From Mrakia gelida (Eukaryota; Basidiomycota; Tremellomycetes; Cystofilobasidiales; Mrakiaceae), in NCBI GenBank assembly GCA_024345305.1, contig BRON01000005.1, positions 186,001 to 250,000 on the forward strand: DNA of 64,000 bases, read 5' to 3'. Both the position numbers and the translations under genes were made by a program. How positions within the stretch are numbered: the stretch's first letter is position 1; each line of letters starts with the position of its first letter. This document shows, piece after piece, positions 56,221 to 64,000 of this stretch. A model generated the notes under the pieces. That model searched no databases and was not told the DNA's origin. It worked only from the letters and a program-made list of their open reading frames with translations.

Positions 56221-57387
56221 GTGGGAAAGGGAAGGGTAGGAAGAAGGAGATGAGTGGTGGTGAGGTAGAAGAGAAGAAGAGGGGAAGACGAAGCTGGTTG
56301 GTTTTGGGAGCTGTGAGTTTTCGGACGCGTCCTCCTTTCGTGCCTTCTTCGTTTGCCCTCGTCTCTCGAAGCTCTCGACTGACCAATATCCTTTCTTTGC
56401 TCGCTACTGATCCTCTCCACAGACTGGAGAACCCCTCGGACTCGCTCCTCCTCCTCCATCTCCTCAGACCTCAAACACTCCCGGATCCAACGACTTCGAC
56501 GCGGCTCCCCTTCACTCCCTCTCCCAGCCGCAAAGCCTCCGTAATGACTGGTCAACCCACATCCAATCCCTCCTCCTCTCCTCTCCTCCCAAACCCCTCC
56601 TCTCCCTCATACAAACCCCCAACTCAGCCGAATTCCCCTCCGGGATCTCCAAGGCATGGTGGGAAAGTCCTACTGGAGGCGGGAGCGGCTCGACTGAAGA
56701 GGGGAAGATCGCAGAGAGGTACGTCTTGGCGAGTTGTGTGGTACAGGGGTGAGTGTGAACGCGTCTCTTTTGGGTTCCGAACGAGAAGAGAAAGGCGACG
56801 CGTCGTTCGTTTCATTTCTCGTCGAGCTGACCAGAGCTCGTGTTGTCGTCCTTCCAGGACTTCGGGAACCTATCAGAGCGCTTCGAAGCAGTGTGATCTC
56901 TACACTGGCGTTCAGGCTTCGTCAGCTGGAGGAGTGAGCGAGTTCGAGCAGAGGAACTCGACGAAGGAGCGGATCTCGCTCGCTGAGGATTCGATTCAGC
57001 TTTTCCTTCCCTTGTACGTCGTCCTATCTCTTTCTTCTCTCTCTCTCTCTTCCTTTCACTCAATCAATCCTCTTCGTTCTTCGTTCGTCTCGCAGGAACC
57101 ACCACCTCCTCTCCGTCCACCTCTGCACGAACCTCACCGCCTCGCCTTCGTCCCCTCTCGTCCCTCTGCACCCTGCTCTCGCGCTCGTCGTCAAGGAGGA
57201 GCAAGGAGCGATGGAGTTTGTGCTGAGGGAGACGGGGCAGATCGTCGGTGCTGGAGAGGAAGGAGTGGGGGAGGTTTGGAGGGCGTTGTTGGGGTGTGAT
57301 GAGAGGGGAGTGGGATTGGAGGTGGGTGAGGAGGAGTTGGAGAGGAGGTTGAGAGAGTTGATGGGTGAGGATGGGAAGGAGGAGTAA
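56133..57387 (+). CDS. C-terminal exons, probably part of the SAP gene (or a separate gene)
   Basis: A frame open from ATG 56133 (WRVVVEGFDEVEEKAVSGKG, EEKKRGRRSWLVLGA) splices in phase at a GTGAGT donor to TGEPLGLAPPPPSPQTSNTP, NDWSTHIQSLLLSSP and KIAERYVLASCVVQG, then GTYQSASKQCDLYTGVQASS, RISLAEDSIQLFLPL, NHHLLSVHLCTNLTASPSSP, ALALVVKEEQGAMEFVLRET and a helical end LERRLRELMGEDGKEE with TAA at 57385-57387. No family is recognised. Overlap with the end of the SAP frame, in a different reading frame and in a G-rich stretch, suggests a missing or extra base around 56130-56180 and one continuous protein. A second gene starting at 56133 or 56250 remains possible. Confidence 0.5.
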
Positions 57388-57790
57388 GGGTCGGCTGAGG
57401 CAGATAGCATGCTCGAATTCTGAATCGCCTTCAGCACCGATGCGTTGAGGAAGGAAAGGAAGGGCTGAGAGAACGAAACGGAGGCAGTCGATTCGACGCG
57501 TCTCGATCCTTCCCGATCGTTTGCATCGTCCCGTCGCCATCTCGTTCGTTCGTGAACATATCGATCTCGTCAAAAAAGAGTTGAAAAAACGAAGATGACG
57601 TCCAACCAGATACCCAAAAACCCTACGCGTGAGCAGCCCGTTACAAAGTTGTGAGAAGAGAGAACAAGAAAGATTAGCAGAAAACCAAGACCGAACCGAG
57701 AGAGCAGCAGAAAGATGCAGTCTAGTCTAGCCAAGATGAGAAAAGAAGAGTAGGATAGCAGAGTCTAAATGGAGAAGATAAATAAGTCCT
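57388..57790. other. Convergent 3' region
   Basis: About 400 bases between the SAP/C-terminal exons and the CNT gene. 57640-57790 is A-rich. No gene is supported. Confidence 0.35.
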
Positions 57791-60700
57791 TTAGACCATC
57801 ATACCGGCGATGGTAGCGGTCTGACAGGTGGAGAGGAACCCGAAGATGACTGAGGAAGGCGAGTCGCGCGTCAGATTGGGAAGAAGACAAGCGACGAGGT
57901 TGGAAGGGATGACGAGACTCACGGGCAGAAGGAGCGATGACGGCGATGATCTTAGCTCGAGAAGGAGCCAGACCAGAGAGGACACCGATCTGGATACCGA
58001 GGGATCCAACTGAAAGACGAAGACGGACGAGTCAGTTCTAGTTCTCAATGTATCATCGAATCGGAACGAAACGAGATGGACTCACGGTTCGCGAATCCAC
58101 AGAGAGCGTAAGAAGCGATGAGGAATCCTCGAGTGGTAACGGGGACGGCGTCGACGTCGGCCATTCGGGTGGAGAGAGCGAGGTAGGCGACGAACCTGAA
58201 GAGCGAAGCGACGAGACGCGTCAGTTTCGTCGTGAAGTCACGAACGCGGGAGGGGAAGCGAGACTCACTCGTTTCCGAAAAGCTTGAGTCCGAGAAGCTG
58301 TCCGACGAGCAGGAGATCCTGGTTGGGAACTCCCATGAGCCAAGCCATAGGGTAGAAGACGTCTGGGAAGGAGAGAGGAGGGGAGAGGGAAGGTGGAGTC
58401 AGAACGCTGCAAGCGACGACGATTTCTTCTTGGGAAGGCGACGTACATTGGAAGATAAGCTCGAGAGTGAACTCTCCAATTCGGAAGACCTGTCCGATCC
58501 AAGTGAGGACTCCATCGACGACGTAGAGAAGAGCAAGGACGACCTGAGAGAGGAAGAAAGACGAGACGCGACGCGACGAGAGGTCAGCTCTAGCTTCGAA
58601 TGCCTTCGTGGAGGTTGAAATGTGGGACGAGAGACTCACCAAGACGTTGCAGAAGATGAGACCAGCGACCTTGAGTCCGAACCAAGCTCCGTTGGAGAAG
58701 GCGTGGAGCATGTTGGCCTCCTCGTTCGTCTCCTCTCCTCGATCAACGACAAGTCGTCCAAGGGTTACGGGCTCGTCGTCCTCAGGGTAGACCATCTTGG
58801 AGATGGCGATGGAAGCGGGGATCGACATCACGGAGGCGGTAACGAGGGAGGAAGCAGGAACTCCGAGGTTGATGTATCCGATGAGAACGGATCCAGAGAT
58901 GGTCGAGAATCCAGAGGTCATGGCGAGATGAAGCTCGGAGGGAGTCATCAAGTCCACGAAGGGCTGAGGGAGAGCGAGTGAAGGGAACAGAAAGAAAGAG
59001 TCAGCTTGAGCGAAAGAAGGAAACGAACGATGTGAAGTCGACGCGAGAAATCCGACTGACCTTGACCAAGCAGGCAGACTCTCCCTGTCCGACGAAAGGA
59101 GAGGCAGCAGCGATAACGGCCTCAGCTCCAGAAACCTCCATGGCTCGGAAGAAGAGCCAGGCGAACTCTGAGAAAGAGAGAAAGAAGGGGGTCAGCGGGA
59201 GTCGAAAGGGACGCGTCCAAGTCTCGAGAAGACGCTGGAACTCACTTCCGATGAGCCAGGACATGGCACCGAGGTAGAAGAGCATGTTGATGAAGGCGAT
59301 GAAGAAGATAACGGCGGAAAGGACTGGAGAAGAAGAAAGTTCGAGGAAGGTCAGCGGGCTTTTCGACTTGCCTCCGACGAGCCTCGACGAGCCAGATCGA
59401 TGAAAACAGAAATAAACGCACCTCCAACGGCGAAGTAGCTCTCGAACGACTCGGCCCAGAAGAAAGTTCCGGCCCGTCCTCCCCTGCAGACGAAGAACGA
59501 TGTGGAAAAGTCGAATCAGCGACGAGTTCTCGAGCTCGAGTGAAGGACGAAACGCAAGGAAGGAGAGACGTACATGGCAAGGAAATCGGCAGCGGCCAAC
59601 GCGATCCACTTGAAGAGATCGAATCCAGCGGAGGTCTTGAGGACGAACATGGCACTGGAGAGGAGGAAGAGGAAGAGGTCAGCAGGTGAGACGCGTCGAG
59701 CTCGCTCCTAGCCACCGCGGTTCGCTCGAGAGATTTCACTCACATAGCCTGCTGGATAACGAGACCGACGATGACGGTGTTCCTGGGAGAGAGAAGAGGC
59801 GGATGAGGTAGTCAGCGAGTGCGAACGAGATCCAAGAGGAGGAGGGAAAGGAAGAAGACGAGACTCACCACTTGATCAACTTCCTGTTTCGCGAGCAAGC
59901 GTAGTAGATGCACTGGAAGACGAAGAGACCGAAGACGGAGATGGCTCGCTGTCCGTAGGTGGTTCCCTGTAGGCAGAAAGAAGCGAACAGCGGCAACGGG
60001 TGAGTTCTTCAGTCGGCGACAAGCGAGACAGGTTCTCTTATCGCTTCTCGGCCGCCTTCAGCGCAGATTTACTCACCTCAGGGAGAGGGAAACCGAACGC
60101 AGATCCGAAGACGAGACCGAGAAGGAGAAGCCATCCAAGTCCGAATCGAACACGTCGGTTGAGCTTGAACCAAGGGTTCGAGATAGCTGCAGTCCAGAAC
60201 TTTCCGATGGGCTGAGAGCGAGGGAGAGAGATCGAGCGAGAGGTCAGCGCTTGTTTCAAACGCTCGAAGAAGCTGAGGAAAGACGACTGACCCTTCCAAT
60301 AACCATAGAGTCGACGAAGCAGAAGACGACGTTCAAGATGATGAACCAAGCGATGATAGTCTGTCAGAGAGGGAAAACGAGCAAGAAGGTTCAGGTCAGC
60401 CCAAACGCTTCACGCGAGTCGTGTCGAGAGCAGAAGAACGCATGAAACTTACGCTCTGGATCCATCGGTGTCGAGTCTCCTCAACAGCGATCGAAGCTGC
60501 CCACCTGAATAGCGAAAATAGAAAGAAACCGGTCAGCTTTTCGATAAGGGGAGGGAGCGAGGGAGGGAGGGAGGGAAGGAAGGCACAGCTGAAACGAGAC
60601 TCACCATCCCATCACCAACAGAGCCCAGAAAGGAAGGACGATTTTCCTCCAGAAGGACCATTCCATCGACCTCCACGCCTTTCGGTTGTGAACCTGTAGG

Positions 60701-61048
60701 AGGAGAGAAACAACCACGAAGAAGGAAAAAAGAGAGAGACGCGTGATCAGCTCAACTGAAAAACTGGGAAAGTTCGTCCCCATGCGAGGCAAGAAACGCG
60801 CGCGTGAGGAGTCGAGTCGAGGAAGAGAGAGAATGTAGTCGTACCTCCAAGTTATCCTCAGCGATTTCATGCTGAAGGGTAGCCTCGTGAACAGCGTGCT
60901 CCTTCTCCCTGCTGCTGGACTTTGTGAGCTCGTTGTCTCGCTCGTGCTCCTCGGAGGAAGAGGAGGGGGTAGGATCGACCTTCTTGAGCTCAGCAGGAGT
61001 CTCGGAAGAGTACTGAGGAGTGCTAGTCTGCTTCTCGATGTCGGCCAT
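57791..61048 (-). CDS. Concentrative nucleoside transporter (CNT family)
   Basis: ATG at 61048 ([20 protein letters not shown]) and TAA at 57791-57793, with about 15 exons. An acidic cytosolic N-terminus precedes multiple membrane segments: [94 protein letters not shown]. The core carries the CNT signatures: [20 protein letters not shown] (the GQxE nucleoside and cation site), then [55 protein letters not shown], and the C-terminal gate segments. CNTs import nucleosides with protons or sodium across the plasma membrane. Splice phases are consistent throughout and no lesion is seen. Length (about 580-600 residues) is normal for the family. Confidence 0.9.
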
Positions 61049-62382
61049 GGTGTGCTGAAGGGCGAAGGAGGAGCGAAGAGGGAGAGGGAGAAGGAAGGAG
61101 AGAGGGAGGGTGACCGTTGAAAGCAAAAGAGCGAGGGAGGGAGGGAGGGAAGTTGAAGCCAAGGCGGCGCGGCTCGTTATCTCCCCTCGAACAAGGTCCA
61201 GCGTGGCTCCCTCGTCGTCGATTTGAGTACTCCAGCTTTTTCTCCCTACTCCTCCGCGTCGGCCTCGCTTGTTTCTCCTTGGGCCGACCTGTCCAACGGC
61301 TGAGTTTCGTTCCTGTATGCGAAGAAAAGGCACGACCTGCAGAGCAAAACAACAGAACGAGGACGAAAAACAACCAGAAAAATCGAGGCAAAAGTCAGCT
61401 TCGCAGGGGCAAGGTCGCTCTCCTTCCCTCTCCAGTTTTTGTTGTTTGAGAGAGCCCGGTTTGAAGATCCGTTTGGCGAGGTTGACTTCCTTCCTCCTCC
61501 ATAACCGATCGCGAGCTCACCTTTCCTTTCCTTCTTCCTTGCTCCCTCTACCCTCCTCTGCTCGCCTCGAGAACAGAAACGCGAGAGAGCTCACCGGCTC
61601 GAGTTATCTAATCAACCTCGGACAAAAGGAGAGAAGAGAGCGACGCGTCAACACCTCCAGCAATGGCGAGTCGATCCTCCTCCGTCAACAACTCATTTCC
61701 CTTCCCCAAGCTCGAAGTTGGCAAAAAAGCTCACCAAACTCTCACGTGTCGCGCGACGCGTCCCTTTTCTCGGTCCTCTTCGCTCGCTCTTCAGAGGCCC
61801 AGGCGAGGGCGAGATCAGGAGGGCGAGAGGAAGGAAAACCTTGACGAGATTTGAAGCTCGTTCGACGCTTGGATCCTTGGATGAGCTTGGGAGGGGAAGG
61901 ATGTTGAGCTTGAGCTTGAACGAAAACTTCCGTTGAAGGGCTCGATGAGATGGATCCGTTCCTATTCGTTCGTCGGTCGTGTCTGCGAATCGAGGATAGA
62001 AGGAAGGGGAGAGAAGCGGCATTCCTCGAACTCCTCCGACGACTCGACCTCAACCCTGCTCAGCTGGTCTCCTTGCCTTCCATCAGCTGAGCAGACTCAT
62101 CCCATCTCGACCCTTCGCGTATCGGCTTCGATCTCAACCGAAAGAGAAGCGACAGGCCAGGTGCTTTAATTTCTGGTCGTGTGCTCGCTCGTCCACGCGT
62201 CCACCTGCCTCTCTCGCGCGCCGGCCCCGCTCCTGTTCCTCCCTCCCTCCGATAGGCAAGCACTCCTTCCTCTTCTCCCAGAGAAAATCGAGAAACAAAA
62301 ACGAAACGGACTCATCGATGTCTCATCAAAACAAAAGCTGGCCTCCTCCAGATCGTCACCTCGACTCTCCACCTCCTCGCGC
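61049..62382. other. Intergenic stretch of 1.3 kb without a confident gene
   Basis: It lies between the CNT start and the Hop2 stop. Overlapping ORFs exist on both strands, for example + 61269-61844 and + 61663-61854 (MASRSSSVNNSFPFPKLEV), but they share bases in different frames and none has homology or a clear splice chain. The left third should hold the CNT promoter. Confidence 0.4.
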
Positions 62383-64000
62383 TCACTTCCCTCGGACCTT
62401 CGCAGGAACTCCAGCAGCAAACGAACACAACCTCCCAGCTTCGACTGCTTTGGCTTCCTGCTCGGATCGAACGCAACGAAGGAGAACGAACATCAGTCAC
62501 TCGGGAAGGAGAGAAACGCGTCGCATCGCGTCGAAGACGAAGAAGGAAAAACTCAAGCTCACCTCACTCTCCTCCTCAATCCCAACCTCCTCCTCCCACT
62601 CTCGTCTCTGCTCCTTGTTCATGTCGGGGAGAAGTTGATCCAACGCTCTGTTCGGAGATTCCAACCCGAGTCAGGTCGAGTCAGCGACGAAAGCGAGACG
62701 GTCGAAGACGAGGGACGAGTGGAAACTCACCGACCGAAAGTCTTCCTCCTCTTGACCCACTCGGCTCGTTCCTTGGTCCAGATGGCGTCGGCGGCTTTGA
62801 GATCCTCGGGAGAGATGGGTTGAGCTCCCGCTCGGAGGGGCTCGAGGTGGGCGAGATGGGTAGCGTTCTGCAGAAGCGAGGAGGGAAGAGGTCAGCTCGA
62901 CGAGTCGACGACGCGACTGGATCCACAACGGCGGCAGAGGAGAGACGGAGAGGGTGGGAGGACGTACGGTCTTGTTCAACTCCTCAATCTCAACTTCCAG
63001 CTCGTCGGTGGTGGGAGTCGACTTCAAAGCGTTAACCTCTGCGAAAAGATCGAGTCGGCAGCGCGTCGAGGTCAGCACTTCTTTCTCGCACGACCACCAC
63101 CCGAGGTGAAAGGAAACGACTCCACTCACCACTCTGGAGCTTGGAAGCTCGTTTCTTGGCTTCCTCGAGAGGTTCGACGAGAGCTTGGATTTCGGCGTCG
63201 AGATCGGCGAGGGAGGATTCGGCGGTGTCTCCTGCGGCTGCTTCCTGGAGGTCGACGCGAAGAAGAACCATACGAGTCAGCCCTCGAGACGACGACGACA
63301 AGGTGAAGTAGAAGAAGCACTCACCTGAGGGTAGACGAAGACAGTTTGCTTGCCTGTAGGAGAAAGAGGGAAGGAAAAAGCGAGAGAGGACGAGTCAGTC
63401 GCTGAATGCAGGTTGAGTCGAGTGGAGGTCGAGTCGAAGGGAGAGACGAACCATAGTCCTTTTGGGTCAGGAGTCCCTTCTGTGCGAGACTGAGGAGAGC
63501 TTTCTGAGCGACTGCTTTGGAGACTGCTTGTTTGAGGTTTGCTGAGATGTCGGCTGGAGAAGAGGGAAGGAAGAAGAGGTGGTCAAACGAGGGCGAGGGA
63601 GGAGGAGGGAGGGAGGAGAGGAGAGGAGAGGAGATTGAGGACGAACTGGAAGCGTAGGGACGATTGACCTGGACGGAAGAGAAGAGGTACGATAAGACAG
63701 CGCTATGATGATTAGCCAGGGGAAATCAACGAGACGTCTACGAGCCTTCTTGAGGTACTTGAGGACCATCTGATGAAGGGAGGGGGGAGGAGGGGGTGTG
63801 AGCTCGTGCATTCGCCACCTCTCCTGCCCCTCCTTCTCCACCCTTCCAAGGTTCACTCACATCTTCAGCTGTAGAGATTGCAATCAAGAGAGAGCTCCGA
63901 GGTTAGTCTCGAGCTCCCCCTTCTCGAGAAGGGTGCGAACGAGCAAGGAAGCATGGCGAAGGAGGGAGGAAGGGCGAGCGGATCCTGACCTTCATCTCCC
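62383..64000 (-). CDS. HOP2: Hop2/PSMC3IP meiotic recombination protein (5' end outside window)
   Basis: TGA at 62383-62385; the start codon is beyond the right edge. Exons from the edge join in phase: GDEAED, MVLKYLKKARR, NRPYAS, ADISANLKQAVSKAVAQKAL, LSLAQKGLLTQKDYG, KQTVFVYPQ, a coiled coil (LADLDAEIQALVEPLEEAKK, RASKLQSEVNALK, ELEVEIEELNKT), HLAHLEPLRAGAQPISPEDL, IWTKERAEWVKRRKTFG, RALDQLLPDMNKEQRREWEE and VGIEEESE. The winged helix with KxYGKQ and NRPY, then the leucine-zipper coiled coil, are those of Hop2 (TBPIP). It works with Mnd1 to stimulate Dmc1/Rad51 strand invasion in meiosis. A short last exon (EAKAVEAGRLCSFAAG) extends the C-terminus slightly beyond the usual end. Confidence 0.92.

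Noticed and set aside
61269..61844. + strand ORF of 191 codons in the CNT-Hop2 gap
   Set aside because: Low-complexity Arg/Ser composition, overlaps another ORF in a different frame, no homology recognised and no promoter or splice support.
1..64000. CRISPR arrays, bacterial operons, rRNA genes, LTR retrotransposons
   Set aside because: No regularly spaced short repeats, no polycistronic layout, no rRNA-like sequence, and no long direct repeats with reverse transcriptase motifs were seen.

Overview
The window looks like nuclear DNA of a GC-rich, intron-dense basidiomycete. Almost every gene is cut by short introns (about 50-120 nt) with GTNNGT-type donors, a CTGAC/GCTGAC branch site and a pyrimidine-CAG acceptor. 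The gene content (HAM1-like, DUF4211, EMC8/9, MRG15/Eaf3, BTB families, CNT nucleoside transporter, Hop2) fits Pucciniomycotina, probably a Microbotryomycetes yeast of the Rhodotorula/Sporobolomyces/Leucosporidium kind; that placement is inference. Exon boundaries were read by eye and are approximate.

Layout. 1-1743: 3' part of a HAM1-like gene (+). 1949-5582: DUF4211 nuclear protein (-). 5832-8245: EHT1/YheT alpha/beta hydrolase (-). 8764-10085: EMC8/9 subunit (-), divergent from a glycine-rich RRM protein at 10255-12905 (+) whose tail is built from 15-nt micro-exons. 13815-15560: BTB protein (+). 15870-19992: RhoGAP (-). 20784-22793: MRG15/Eaf3 (-), sharing a 150-bp promoter with an F-box protein at 22944-24550 or later (+).

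24.7-41.8 kb is an accessory-looking block bounded by two nearly identical inverted repeats of about 490 bp (24703-25200 and 41337-41824). It holds a very long unrecognised gene with dozens of small exons (about 25.5-33.7 kb, +), a poorly defined 34-36 kb stretch, a tRNA-Leu(UAA) with degenerate tRNA-derived copies of the same repeat, an SRR1-domain protein (-) and a class I methyltransferase (-).

42.1-44.4 kb: type II membrane glycosyltransferase-like protein (-). 44.9-53.8 kb: four related BTB genes around the cytosolic tyrosyl-tRNA synthetase (46431-48522, -); three of the four have apparent reading-frame breaks. 54157-57387: SAP-domain protein (+), possibly with a frame break or a second gene at its end. 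57791-61048: concentrative nucleoside transporter (-). 62383-64000: Hop2 (-), cut by the window edge.

The genes are mostly unrelated housekeeping loci (translation, membrane-protein biogenesis, chromatin, Rho signalling, meiotic recombination) interrupted by two lineage-specific features: the BTB expansion and the inverted-repeat-bounded block.
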